DNA of 64,000 nt from 3107 sp001483205 (GTDB lineage: Bacteria > Pseudomonadota > Alphaproteobacteria > Rhodobacterales > Rhodobacteraceae), in contig OZ219809.1 of assembly GCA_964291375.2 (NCBI GenBank), forward strand, positions 186,001 to 250,000, written 5' to 3'. Below the pieces are notes generated by a model. It was not told the origin of the DNA and made no database searches. It saw only the letters and a program-made list of their open reading frames with translations. Below, piece after piece: positions 42,734 through 52,013 of the stretch (position 1 is its first letter; every line of letters starts with the position of its first letter). Made by a program: the position numbers and the translations under genes.

Positions 42734-42915
42734 GGATGACATATTCAGAGCGAAGCAGGAAACGCGCACCGAAGGGCATTTTTCGGGCTGCGCGCTATTG
42801 TCCGCTGGACGCGGCTTTGCCGGACGGCTAATAACCCGCACGGGAAGGCCCGTTTGCAATCGCGGCAGACGGCCTTCGTATTCGGCCCCGCGCCAGGAAA
42901 GGGAGTAACTGTTCC

Positions 42916-43476
42916 GTGTCCCACGCAGAAGATTACGAAGGCACCCGAAGGGATTTCATCTATTACGCCACCGCGGGCGCAGGCGCTGTTGTCACCGGGG
43001 CGGCGGTCTGGCCGCTGGTCAATCAGATGAACCCGAGTGCCGACGTTCAGGCGCTGGCGTCCATCCGGGTTGATGTTTCGGGCGTCGCCGAAGGCACCCA
43101 GCTTACCGTCAAATGGCAGGGCAAGCCGGTCTTCATCCGCCACCGCACCGAGGCTGAGATCACCGAGGCCCGTGCCGTCGCGCCGGACGGCCTGATCGAC
43201 CCGCTCAACCGCAACGCCAACCGGCCGGGGCTGGAGGCAACCGACGAGAACCGTGCGCTTGACGAGGCAGGCCGGTGGCTGGTGATGATGGGGGTCTGCA
43301 CGCATCTGGGCTGTGTGCCGCTGGGCAACGGTGCCGGGGAGTTTCATGGCTGGTTTTGCCCGTGCCACGGGTCGCACTATGACACGTCAGGCCGTATCCG
43401 CAAAGGCCCCGCACCGGAAAACCTGCCGGTGCCGGTTGCCGCATTCATCGATGATACGCTGATCCAACTGGGGTGA
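42916..43476 (+). CDS. petA: ubiquinol-cytochrome c reductase iron-sulfur (Rieske) subunit
   Basis: The GTG at 42916 gives 186 residues. A TRRDF twin-Arg-like N-terminus precedes one membrane anchor (residues 14-35). The cluster-binding boxes are CTHLGC and CPCHGSHYD with the linking disulfide cysteines. It moves electrons from ubiquinol to cytochrome c1 in complex III. It is followed by petB after 11 bp. Confidence 0.96.
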   Translation: MSHAEDYEGTRRDFIYYATAGAGAVVTGAAVWPLVNQMNPSADVQALASIRVDVSGVAEGTQLTVKWQGKPVFIRHRTEAEITEARAVAPDGLIDPLNRNANRPGLEATDENRALDEAGRWLVMMGVCTHLGCVPLGNGAGEFHGWFCPCHGSHYDTSGRIRKGPAPENLPVPVAAFIDDTLIQLG

Positions 43477-43487
43477 GGGAGGCGCAG

Positions 43488-44822
43488 ATGTCCGGTATTC
43501 CGCACGATCACTATGAACCGGGAACACGACCGGAAAGGTGGCTGCACGAGCGCCTGCCCGTTCTGGGCCTGCTTTACGACACATTGATGATCCCCACGCC
43601 GAAGAATCTCAACTGGATGTGGATCTGGGGGATTGTCCTTGTGTTCTGCCTCGCGCTTCAGATTGTCACCGGCATTGTTCTGGTCATGCACTATACGCCG
43701 CATGTGGACCTGGCCTTTGCCTCGATTGAACATATCATGCGCGATGTGAACGGTGGCCACATGATCCGCTATTTCCACATGAACGGGGCATCGCTGTTCT
43801 TCCTTGCCGTCTATGCCCATATCTTTCGCGGGCTGTATTACGGCTCTTACAAGGCTCCGCGGGAAGTCACCTGGATCATCGGAATGCTGATCTATCTGCT
43901 GATGATGGGGGCGGCGTTCATGGGCTATGTGCTTCCCTGGGGGCAGATGTCGCTGCACGGCACCGCCGTGATCACCGGCCTGTTCGGGGCGATCCCCGGT
44001 GTGGGCCCGATGATTCAGGAATGGCTTCTGGGTGCGTCCGCCGTCGGCCAACCGGCGCTCAACCGCTTCTTCTCGCTGCATTATCTGCTGCCCTTCGTGA
44101 TTGCCGGGCTGGTTATTGTCCATGTCTGGGCCTTCCACTCGACCGGCAACAACAACCCGACGGGCGTCGAGGTGCGGCGTGGCTCAAAGGCCGAGGCCGA
44201 GCGGGACACGGTTCCGTTCTGGCCCTATTTCGTCATCAAGGATGTGTTCGCGCTGGCGGTCATCCTGACCGTCTTCATGGCGATTGTCGGTTTCATGCCC
44301 AACTATCTGGGCCACCCCGACAACTATATCGAGGGCAACCCGCTGGTGACCCCGGCGCATATCGTCCCGGAATGGTATTTCCTGCCCTTCTATGCGATCC
44401 TGCGCGCCTTTACCTCTGATGTGTGGGCGGTTCAGGTTGTCAGTTTCATCACCGGCGGCATCATTGATGCAAAGTTCTTTGGTGTGCTGGCGATGTTCGG
44501 GGCGATTGCGGTGATGGCGCTGGCCCCGTGGCTGGATACGTCCTCTGTCCGCTCCGGGCGCTATCGCCCGATGTTCCGGTGGTGGTTCGCGCTGTTGGTC
44601 ATCGACTTTATGGTTCTGATGTGGGTCGGGGCGCGCCCGGCAGAGTTCCCATATGACTGGATTGCGCTGATCGCCGCGGCATACTGGTTCAGCTACTTCC
44701 TGATCATCCTGCCGATCCTTGGCGTGGTCGAAACACCCGACGACGTGCCCGCCACCATCGAAGACGATTTCAACGCTCATCATAACGCCCGTCATGGCGC
44801 GGACAGCACACCGGCCGAGTAA
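43488..44822 (+). CDS. petB: cytochrome b of the bc1 complex
   Basis: The ATG at 43488 (MSGIPHDHYEPG) gives 444 residues. It is a full-length cytochrome b with eight or so membrane helices, the haem-binding histidines in helices B and D (VMHYTPHVDLAF; HVWAFHSTGNNNPTGV), the PEWYFLPFYAILR Qo motif near 295 and GYVLPWGQMS. It forms the quinone sites of complex III. The gene order petA-B-C is standard, and RBS spacing suggests one operon. Confidence 0.97.
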   Translation: MSGIPHDHYEPGTRPERWLHERLPVLGLLYDTLMIPTPKNLNWMWIWGIVLVFCLALQIVTGIVLVMHYTPHVDLAFASIEHIMRDVNGGHMIRYFHMNGASLFFLAVYAHIFRGLYYGSYKAPREVTWIIGMLIYLLMMGAAFMGYVLPWGQMSLHGTAVITGLFGAIPGVGPMIQEWLLGASAVGQPALNRFFSLHYLLPFVIAGLVIVHVWAFHSTGNNNPTGVEVRRGSKAEAERDTVPFWPYFVIKDVFALAVILTVFMAIVGFMPNYLGHPDNYIEGNPLVTPAHIVPEWYFLPFYAILRAFTSDVWAVQVVSFITGGIIDAKFFGVLAMFGAIAVMALAPWLDTSSVRSGRYRPMFRWWFALLVIDFMVLMWVGARPAEFPYDWIALIAAAYWFSYFLIILPILGVVETPDDVPATIEDDFNAHHNARHGADSTPAE

Positions 44823-44838
44823 GAGAGGAGCCGTGACC

Positions 44839-45633
44839 ATGATCAGGAAACTTGCAATAAGCGCGGTTGCCGCCCTTGGCCTGTCCGGGGGCGCGGCGCT
44901 GGCGGCGGGCGGCGATGAGGCCCATGTCGATGATTTCGCGTTTTCGTTCGAGGGACCGTTCGGTGTCTTTGATCAGGCGCAACTGCAACGCGGCCTGCAA
45001 ATATTCACCGAGGTCTGTTCCTCCTGCCACGGGCTGCAATACCTCTATTTCCGCAATCTGGCGGATGATGGCGGGCCGGGATATATGCCCGATCAGGCGC
45101 GGGCCTATGCCGCCGGGTTCGAGGTCTATGACCCCGAGCTGGAAGATTTCCGCACCGCCACCCCCGCCGACCGCTTTCCTGCGGTGACTTCGGTCGGCGC
45201 GCCCGACCTGTCGCTGATGGCAAAGGCGCGGGCCGGGTTTCACGGGCCGTTCGGGTTGGGGATCAATCAGGTCTTCAGGGGCATGGGCGGGCCGGAATAT
45301 ATTGCCTCGCTGATGACCGGATATACCGGCGAGACCAAGGAAGAGGCCGGGGTTACGCTCTATGAGAACACCGCGTTTCCGGGGGGGTGGCTGTCGATGG
45401 CCCCGCCGCTCTTGGGCGAGGATGTGGAATATGCCGACGGCCATGCCAATGACCTGCACCATGAGGCCGAGGACATCGCCGCCTTTCTGATGTGGACGGC
45501 AGAGCCGAAAATGATGGCCCGCAAGCAAGCCGGTTTTCTGGGGGTGATCTTTCTGGCGGTGCTGTCGGTGCTGTTGTATCTGAGCAACAAGCGCCTGTGG
45601 GCGGGGGTGAAGGGCGGCAAGTCCGCCGGTTGA
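44839..45633 (+). CDS. petC: cytochrome c1 of the bc1 complex
   Basis: From the ATG at 44839 it has 264 residues, with a signal peptide ending near AALAAG. The haem motif is CSSCHG near residue 56, the axial Met lies in the GGWLSMAPPL region, and a single C-terminal membrane anchor (VIFLAVLSVLLYLS) is present. It takes electrons from the Rieske protein and passes them to soluble cytochrome c. It is the last gene of the pet operon. Confidence 0.96.
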   Translation: MIRKLAISAVAALGLSGGAALAAGGDEAHVDDFAFSFEGPFGVFDQAQLQRGLQIFTEVCSSCHGLQYLYFRNLADDGGPGYMPDQARAYAAGFEVYDPELEDFRTATPADRFPAVTSVGAPDLSLMAKARAGFHGPFGLGINQVFRGMGGPEYIASLMTGYTGETKEEAGVTLYENTAFPGGWLSMAPPLLGEDVEYADGHANDLHHEAEDIAAFLMWTAEPKMMARKQAGFLGVIFLAVLSVLLYLSNKRLWAGVKGGKSAG

Positions 45634-45795
45634 TCTGCTGCGTTTTCTTTGGGGTGCGCGTGTCCCGGCCCGGGCAAATTGACGCATCCGGGCTGTCTTG
45701 ACCGGGCTTGAACATCGCGGCTTTCCTGCCCTAGGGTCACGCGGATTTTACCGAACGCTGGCCGCCGCGCCGCAAACCCAAAGGACCGACAGCAC

Positions 45796-46344
45796 ATGGA
45801 ACGCAACGTTGTCTTCATCGCCCTGTTTGCCGCACTGATCGCGGCCCTGGGCCTTATCCCCAGGATCACTCTGGCGAGCGGCATTCCGATCACCGCTCAG
45901 AGCATGGGGATCATGCTGTGCGGAACGGTTTTGGGAGCGCGGCGCGGTGCGCTGGCCGTGCTGCTGTTCCTGTTGCTCGTCGCCATCGGGCTGCCGTTGC
46001 TGGCGGGCGGGCGCGGTGGCCTTGGTGTGTTTGCGACCCCGTGGGCGGGGTTTCTGTTCGGCTTCCCCGTCGCCGCGTTTGTCACCGGGCTGGTGGTTGA
46101 GCGCTGGCGGCGCGGCAATCTGGCGCTGATTGCGGGTGTCGCGGCGGTGGCGGGCGGCATCGGCGCGCTCTATCTGGTGGCGGTGCCCTATTACATGTGG
46201 GCAAAACCCGCCGGGCTGTCAGAGGCGCTGATCACCGCGATGGCCCCGTTCATGCCCGGCGACCTGATCAAGGCAGTCCTTGCCGGTTTGATCACCGCTG
46301 CGCTGGCCAAGGCGCGCCCCGATAGCCTGTTGTCGCGCGCCTGA
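45796..46344 (+). CDS. bioY: BioY-family biotin transporter
   Basis: The 182-residue S-component has about six membrane segments, the conserved PITAQSMGIMLCGTVLGARR near residue 31, LPLLAGGRGGLG near 65 and the C-terminal PGDLIKAVLAG. BioY imports biotin, alone or with an ECF module. No ecfAT genes (bioMN) are adjacent, so it may work alone or with a shared module. Confidence 0.88.
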   Translation: MERNVVFIALFAALIAALGLIPRITLASGIPITAQSMGIMLCGTVLGARRGALAVLLFLLLVAIGLPLLAGGRGGLGVFATPWAGFLFGFPVAAFVTGLVVERWRRGNLALIAGVAAVAGGIGALYLVAVPYYMWAKPAGLSEALITAMAPFMPGDLIKAVLAGLITAALAKARPDSLLSRA

Positions 46345-46384
46345 CGGTGAGCGGGGGGCCGGGGGCGCATGTCCTGTTTCCCCG

Positions 46385-46576
46385 GCGCTCCGTTTCCGCA
46401 CCCGCCCGGCGCTTGCTGCCTGAGCAGCGCCTGCCTGCCCCCCGGCAGGCGCTTTGAACGCCTCAACCTTTTGGGGCGTATGGACTTTATGGAAATACCA
46501 TCGCCAGTGTGGAGTATTGCGAAAAGCGCCCGCCCAGGCAGGCGGCTGCCCGGCTACGCCATTATTCAGAGGTCTT
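46385..46576 (+). mobile_element. repeat element with a truncated left end, between bioY and mrpA
   Basis: The right end is GGCTACGCCATTATTCAGAG followed by GTCTT. The interior matches full copies: CGCCCGGCGCTTGCTGCC, GCGCCTGCCTGCCCCCCGGC, AACGCCTCAACCTTTTGGGG and ATGGACTTTATGGAAATACC. The left terminal repeat is not found, so the 5' border is approximate. The small internal frame at 46480 (MDFMEIPSPVWSIAKSARPG) is open. The surrounding gap is 391 bp. Confidence 0.8.
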
Positions 46577-46643
46577 TTCCGGCGATTTATGATTTAACCG
46601 TCTCTCGACATCGGGCACAAAAGCTGTAATCGTCGGTGTCAGA

Positions 46644-46711
46644 GGGGCAGGGGAAGGAAAAGGCGTTCCCTGTTGCCCTGACCAAAGACAGGGGGCAAAT
46701 CCGCTGCCCCC
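46644..46711 (+). promoter_or_regulatory. hairpin-rich leader of the mrp operon
   Basis: Two successive stems precede mrpA: GGGCAGGGGAA with TTCCCTGTTGCCC (bulged, 46646-46679) and AGGGGGCA with TGCCCCCT (perfect 8 bp, 46689-46711). There is no T-run. The second stem ends 24 bp before the GTG. They may mark a structured leader, but function is a guess. Confidence 0.35.
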
Positions 46712-46735
46712 TGAAACAGACAATGGGGAGCGCGC

Positions 46736-49585
46736 GTGTCTCTGTTTCTGATCGTTCTTCTGCCCTTTGCGGGGGCGCTGTTGCCCGGATTGCTGATCCG
46801 GGCCGGGCGCAATGTCTGCGCCGCCACGACCGGGGCGGTGACCGCAACCGCCCTTCTGGGCCTTATCGTCAACGCCCCGGCAGTGATGCGCGGACAGAGC
46901 CTGACGGCGCGGCTCGACTGGCTGCCCGCCCTCGGGCTGAATGCGAATTTCCACCTCGACGGTCTGGGCCTTCTGTTCGCGGGCCTCATTCTCGGCATCG
47001 GCCTGCTCATTATCCTCTACGCCCGGTTCTACCTGTCCCGCGAAGACCCGATGGGGCGGTTCTATACCTTTCTGCTGCTGTTCCAGGGGGCGATGGTCGG
47101 CATCGTCCTGTCGGACAACATATTGCTGTTGCTTGTGTTCTGGGAGCTGACCTCGCTGTCGTCGTTCCTGCTGATCGGGTATTGGAGCCACCTGCCCGAG
47201 AGCCGTCAGGGGGCGCGCATGGCCCTGACCGTCACCGGCACGGGCGGGCTGGCGATGATTGCCGGAATGCTGATCCTTGGCAATCTGGCCGACAGCTATG
47301 ACCTGAGCGTCATCCTGACCCGTAAAGAGACCATTCAGGCCAGTTCTCTCTATCCGCTTGCTCTGGTGCTGATTCTCGCGGGCTGCTTCACCAAATCGGC
47401 GCAGTTTCCGTTCCATTTCTGGTTGCCCCACGCAATGGCGGCCCCAACCCCGGTTTCGGCCTATCTGCATTCGGCGACCATGGTCAAGGCCGGGCTGTTT
47501 CTGATGGCGCGGCTGTGGCCGGTTCTGTCCGGCACCCCGGAGTGGTTCTATATCGTCGCAACCACCGGTCTGGTGACGATGGTGCTGGGGGCGCTGATTG
47601 CCCTGTTCAAGGATGACCTGAAGGCTTTGCTGGCGTTTTCCACCGTCAGTCATCTGGGCCTGATCACCATGCTGTTGGGTTTTGGCACCAAGGGGGCAGC
47701 GGTTGCGGCGGTCTTTCACATCATCAATCATGCGAGCTTTAAGGCGGCGCTGTTTATGACCGCCGGGATCATTGACCACGAAACCCATACCCGTGACGCG
47801 CAGAGGCTTGGCGGATTGCGCCGCCTGATGCCGGTGACATTCGCCATCGCCACCATCACCGCCCTGTCGATGGCGGGTCTGCCGTTTCTGAACGGCTTTC
47901 TGTCCAAAGAGATGATGCTGGAAGAGGCTGCTCATACCGCTTGGCTGGGCAACCCGTGGCTGGTTCCGGCGCTGGCAACGGCGGGGGCGCTGCTGTCGGT
48001 TGCCTATTCCCTGCGCTATGTGGTGCATGTGTTTCTGGGGCCGGAGCGGGACGACTATCCCGCCCGCCCCCATGATCCTGGTTTCGGCATGTGGGCGGCC
48101 CCTGCGCTTCTGGTTATTCCGGTGATCGTGATCGGCATTTATCCGGCGGTGGTCGAGGCGTTGGTCAATACCACCGCAACCGCGGTCATCGGGCAAGACC
48201 CGCATGTTCACCTGAAGATATGGCACGGGCTGACCCCGGCGCTGTTCCTGTCGGCGGTTGCGGTTGCGGGTGGTGCGCTGTTGCTGTCGGTTCAGCGCCC
48301 GCTTGCCCGGCTGTGGGACAGCACCCCCCGCCCCGAGGCCAAGACCATGTTTGATGCGGCCATTGCGGGACTGGCCGGGCTGGGCAATCGGGTGACTGAC
48401 GGGCTTCATAACGGCGCGATCACCCGCTATGCGGCGATCTTTATGGTCACGGTGGTGGCCGTTGGCTGGCACGCCTATGGGGGCGGCGCGCTCGGGGCAG
48501 AGACCCGCGCGCTCTCACAGATCAGCCCCGTTGCCTGGATCGGCTGGGCGGTGCTGGTCATCGCCACGCTCGGGCTGATCCGCTATCATCGCAACCGCCT
48601 GCGTGCGCTGGTGCTGATGGGGGTGATCGGGCTGATTGTGTCGATCTCTTTCAACTATTTGTCCGCCCCTGATCTTGCCCTGACCCAGCTTTCGGTCGAG
48701 GTCGTCACGATCATCCTGCTATTGCTCGCGCTCAACTTCCTGCCGGAGATCACGCCGCCCGAAACCCCGCCGCTCCGCCGGATGCGCGACATGACGATTG
48801 CCGCTGCCGCCGGGCTTGGCGCGGGCGGGCTGATCTATCTGCTGATGACGCGGGATTTCGTTTTCGGCACCATTTCCGACTTTCACCTCACCCGGTCCTA
48901 CAAAGGCGGTGGCGGTGACAATGTGGTCAATGTCATTCTGGTGGATTTCAGGGGCTATGACACGTTCGGAGAGATCACCGTTCTGGGGATTGCCGCCATC
49001 GTCATCTATGCGGTGACCGAGGCCTTGCTCGACAGCCCGGTGCGCAGGCGGCTTCTGCACCGTCAGCCCGGCCACGCGCTGGCAGGGGATGCGCATCCGA
49101 TGATGATGGTCATCGGCACCCGGGTGCTGATGCCGATTGCGCTTATGGTTGCCGCTTATATCTTTCTGCGCGGCCATAACCAGCCGGGCGGCGGGTTTAT
49201 CGCCGGTCTGGTCGCGTCCATCGCCCTGGTCATGCAATATATGGCCTCGGGCTTTGCATGGGCGTCAGAGCGGCAGCGCTATCCCTATCACGGGATCATC
49301 GCTGCCGGGGTGCTGCTGGCGACGGCAACGGGGGTCGGATCCTGGTTGGCCGATCGCCCCTTCCTGACCAGCAATTTCGGATATTTCCGCATTCCGCCGC
49401 TCAAAGAGTTTGAACTGGCCACCGCAATGGGCTTTGACGCGGGGGTGTTTCTGGTGGTGGTCGGCGCGGTGATGCTGGCATTGGAGAGCATTTCCCGGAT
49501 GGCGCGGCGGCAGGACAATGAGGTCAGCCCCTATCCGATGGACATCGACCCGGCGCGCGAAACCACCCCGGCGAAGGAGACCTGA
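46736..49585 (+). CDS. mrpA: Na+/H+ antiporter subunit A fused to subunit B (MrpA/PhaAB type)
   Basis: The 949-residue protein starts at GTG 46736. The first 500 residues are the NuoL-like antiporter core with the conserved Lys/Glu helices (LLVFWELTSLSSFLLIGYWS, KSAQFPFHFWLPHAMAAPTP, HIINHASFKAALFMTAG). The C-terminal part contains the MrpB domain (FLRGHNQPGGGFIAGLVASI), fused as in rhizobial PhaAB. It is the largest subunit of the multisubunit cation/proton antiporter. No separate mrpB is expected. Confidence 0.95.
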   Translation: MSLFLIVLLPFAGALLPGLLIRAGRNVCAATTGAVTATALLGLIVNAPAVMRGQSLTARLDWLPALGLNANFHLDGLGLLFAGLILGIGLLIILYARFYLSREDPMGRFYTFLLLFQGAMVGIVLSDNILLLLVFWELTSLSSFLLIGYWSHLPESRQGARMALTVTGTGGLAMIAGMLILGNLADSYDLSVILTRKETIQASSLYPLALVLILAGCFTKSAQFPFHFWLPHAMAAPTPVSAYLHSATMVKAGLFLMARLWPVLSGTPEWFYIVATTGLVTMVLGALIALFKDDLKALLAFSTVSHLGLITMLLGFGTKGAAVAAVFHIINHASFKAALFMTAGIIDHETHTRDAQRLGGLRRLMPVTFAIATITALSMAGLPFLNGFLSKEMMLEEAAHTAWLGNPWLVPALATAGALLSVAYSLRYVVHVFLGPERDDYPARPHDPGFGMWAAPALLVIPVIVIGIYPAVVEALVNTTATAVIGQDPHVHLKIWHGLTPALFLSAVAVAGGALLLSVQRPLARLWDSTPRPEAKTMFDAAIAGLAGLGNRVTDGLHNGAITRYAAIFMVTVVAVGWHAYGGGALGAETRALSQISPVAWIGWAVLVIATLGLIRYHRNRLRALVLMGVIGLIVSISFNYLSAPDLALTQLSVEVVTIILLLLALNFLPEITPPETPPLRRMRDMTIAAAAGLGAGGLIYLLMTRDFVFGTISDFHLTRSYKGGGGDNVVNVILVDFRGYDTFGEITVLGIAAIVIYAVTEALLDSPVRRRLLHRQPGHALAGDAHPMMMVIGTRVLMPIALMVAAYIFLRGHNQPGGGFIAGLVASIALVMQYMASGFAWASERQRYPYHGIIAAGVLLATATGVGSWLADRPFLTSNFGYFRIPPLKEFELATAMGFDAGVFLVVVGAVMLALESISRMARRQDNEVSPYPMDIDPARETTPAKET

Positions 49586-49588
49586 GCC

Positions 49589-49981
49589 ATGGAACTGCTC
49601 GTTGCCAGCGCAATCGGCCTGCTGACCGCCGCCGGGGTTTATATGGTTCTGCGGCTGCGGACATTTCCGGTGATCCTTGGCCTGTCGCTGTTGTCTTATG
49701 CGGTGAACCTGTTCCTGTTTGCCACCGGGCGGTTGGCGATCAACCTACCGCCGGTGCTGAAATCCCATTCAAACATTGACCCGGCAGGCTATACCGACCC
49801 CCTGCCGCAGGCGCTGGTGCTGACGGCGATTGTGATCTCTTTCGGCATGACGGCGGTGATCGTGATGGTCTCGATCAGCGCCTGTCTGGCCTCTGACACC
49901 GACCGGGTTGACCTGACGCCCGCGCCGGGGGCAGGCACAGAGGCAGAGGCGGGCGAAGACCAACCGGAGGACCGGCGATGA
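49589..49981 (+). CDS. mrpC: Na+/H+ antiporter subunit C
   Basis: The 130-residue NuoK-like subunit has three membrane helices (residues 3-22, 28-47 and 72-97), the family Glu/Asp pattern, and GLSLLSYAVNLFLFATG. A charged C-terminal tail (EAGEDQPEDRR) follows. It is 3 bp from mrpA and overlaps mrpD by 4 bp. Confidence 0.94.
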   Translation: MELLVASAIGLLTAAGVYMVLRLRTFPVILGLSLLSYAVNLFLFATGRLAINLPPVLKSHSNIDPAGYTDPLPQALVLTAIVISFGMTAVIVMVSISACLASDTDRVDLTPAPGAGTEAEAGEDQPEDRR

Positions 49982-51516
49982 ACCACTGGCTGATCGTTCC
50001 GGTCGTCCTGCCGGCGACGCTTGCGGCGCTGACGGTGCTGATGTTTCGCCATCACCTGTTCTTGCAGCGGGTCTTTTCCACCACCGGAACCGCGGCGCTG
50101 TTTCTGACCTCGCTCGGCCTGATGGTCCGGGCAGGGGACGGTGTGGTCGAGGTCTATGAGCTCGGCAACTGGCCCGCCCCGTTCGGCATCGTTCTGGTGC
50201 TGGACCGGCTGGCGGCAATCATGCTGGTGCTGACGACCCTGCTGGCCCTGATGACACAGCTTTACGCCATCGGCTCGGGTTGGGACGCGCGAGGCAAACA
50301 TTTCCACGCCCTTTATCAGTTTCAGTTGATGGGGATTCTGGGCGCGTTCCTGACCGGGGATGCGTTCAATCTGTTTGTGTTTTTCGAGGTGCTGCTGATT
50401 GCCTCTTACGGCCTGATGATCCATGGCGGCGGGGCCAGGCGATTGCGGGCAGGCACCCAGTATGTGATCTACAACCTGCTGGGATCGACCCTGTTCCTGT
50501 TCGCGCTCGGCACCCTCTATGCGGTGACCGGCACCCTGAACATGGCCGATCTTGCGGTCAGGGTGGCGGAACTCGGCCCTGATCACAGTGCGCTGATCCG
50601 GGTTGCCGCCGTCATGCTGTTGCTGGTGTTTTGCGTCAAGGCCGCGCTGTTGCCGCTGCATTTCTGGCTGCCGGAGAGCTATGCCAACGCCCCTGCGCCG
50701 GTTGCCGCGCTGTTCGCCATTATGACCAAGGTCGGGGCCTATTCGATCATCCGCTTCTATACGCTTGTCTTTCCGCCGTCCCTGCCTGCGACTGCGGACA
50801 GTTTCGGGGTGTGGCTTTTGCCCGCGGCGCTGCTGACGCTGATATTCGGGACAATCGGCATCCTCGGTGCGCACCGCCTGACCCGGCTGGTGGCCTTTGC
50901 CGCCATCGCGTCGATGGGGACGCTGCTGACCGCGATTTCGCTGTTCACCGAGCAGGCGATGACGGCGGCGCTCTACTATACGCTGCACTCGACCTTTGCC
51001 ACCGCAGCGCTGTTCGTGATTGCCGATCTGGTCCGTGCCGGGCGCAGAGACGCCGATGACCTGATCACCCCGGCCCCGGCACCCCCGGCCCGGAACGGGC
51101 TGTTGGCGGCGCTGTTCTTTGCCGCGGCAATCGCCATGACCGGGATGCCGCCGTTGTCGGGCTTTGCGGGCAAGCTGTTGGTGCTGGATGCGGCCCGCGA
51201 CGCTCCTGCCATGGGGCCGATCTGGGCGGCGGTGCTGATTTCGTCTCTGGTCGCGATCATTGGTTTCGCGCGAGCGGGGTCAACGGTGTTCTGGAAAACG
51301 CATCCCCCGGACCCGAATCCGGCCCCGGACGAAGGCCCGCCCCGAACACCGGGCGCACTGGCGCTTGTTACCGGCTGCGCGCTGATCGCACCGCTCATCC
51401 TGCTCTCGGTCTTTGCCGGGCCGGTCACCGGGTATCTGGCCGACACCTCTGCACAGCTTTATGCGCCGCAGGGCTATATCAGCGCCGTTCTTCACACGCC
51501 GGGGGTGGCGGAATGA
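49978..51516 (+). CDS. mrpD: Na+/H+ antiporter subunit D
   Basis: The 512-residue NuoM/N-like subunit has about 14 helices. The proton-path residues are in FVFFEVLLIASYGLMIHGG and VKAALLPLHFWLPESYANAP, with FAIMTKVGAYSIIRF following. It is a full-length partner of MrpA, coupled by ATGA overlaps to mrpC and mrpE. Confidence 0.95.
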   Translation: MNHWLIVPVVLPATLAALTVLMFRHHLFLQRVFSTTGTAALFLTSLGLMVRAGDGVVEVYELGNWPAPFGIVLVLDRLAAIMLVLTTLLALMTQLYAIGSGWDARGKHFHALYQFQLMGILGAFLTGDAFNLFVFFEVLLIASYGLMIHGGGARRLRAGTQYVIYNLLGSTLFLFALGTLYAVTGTLNMADLAVRVAELGPDHSALIRVAAVMLLLVFCVKAALLPLHFWLPESYANAPAPVAALFAIMTKVGAYSIIRFYTLVFPPSLPATADSFGVWLLPAALLTLIFGTIGILGAHRLTRLVAFAAIASMGTLLTAISLFTEQAMTAALYYTLHSTFATAALFVIADLVRAGRRDADDLITPAPAPPARNGLLAALFFAAAIAMTGMPPLSGFAGKLLVLDAARDAPAMGPIWAAVLISSLVAIIGFARAGSTVFWKTHPPDPNPAPDEGPPRTPGALALVTGCALIAPLILLSVFAGPVTGYLADTSAQLYAPQGYISAVLHTPGVAE

Positions 51517-52013
51517 AACAGATGCGCCGCAAGCTGATCCCGCATCCGATCCTGACCATCCTTCTGACCGTGGTCTGGCTGATGCTGGTCAACGCCTTCA
51601 GCCTCAATTCGCTGGTCTTCGGCCTGTTTCTGGGGTTGGTGATCCCCTTTGTCACCGCCCCATACTGGCCGGGCCGCCCGCGCCTGCGCAACCCGCGCAT
51701 GATCGCCGAATATATCGCGGTGGTGATCTGGGACATTATCGTCGCCAATGTCCGGGTGGCGATGATCGTGCTGTTCAGGCCGAATGAGCAGATTCGGTCC
51801 CACTGGATTGCCGTGCCGCTGGAGTTGAAACGCCCCGAGGCAATCACCGTTCTGGCCAGCACCATCACGCTGACGCCGGGCACCGTTTCCGCCGACCTGT
51901 CGTCAGAGGGCCATTGCCTGCTGGTCCATTGCCTGCATAGCGATGACCCGGACGGGGTGCGCGACGACATCAAGACCCGCTATGAACGCCGCCTGACGGA
52001 GATATTTGAATGA
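51513..52013 (+). CDS. mrpE: Na+/H+ antiporter subunit E
   Basis: The 166-residue subunit has two or three membrane helices near residues 12-60 and the family core AEYIAVVIWDIIVANVRVAM, with LTPGTVSADLS near 112. It ends at 52013, overlapping by 4 bp the ATG of the gene that follows. In complete operons mrpF starts here; instead a DNA methyltransferase remnant does. Confidence 0.93.
   Translation: MKQMRRKLIPHPILTILLTVVWLMLVNAFSLNSLVFGLFLGLVIPFVTAPYWPGRPRLRNPRMIAEYIAVVIWDIIVANVRVAMIVLFRPNEQIRSHWIAVPLELKRPEAITVLASTITLTPGTVSADLSSEGHCLLVHCLHSDDPDGVRDDIKTRYERRLTEIFE

Noticed and set aside
46562..48472. A 636-codon minus-strand frame opposite mrpA
   Set aside because: It is an antisense shadow of a membrane-protein gene in GC-rich DNA; the composition (Gln/His/Arg-rich) fits no family, and the plus strand is clearly mrpA.
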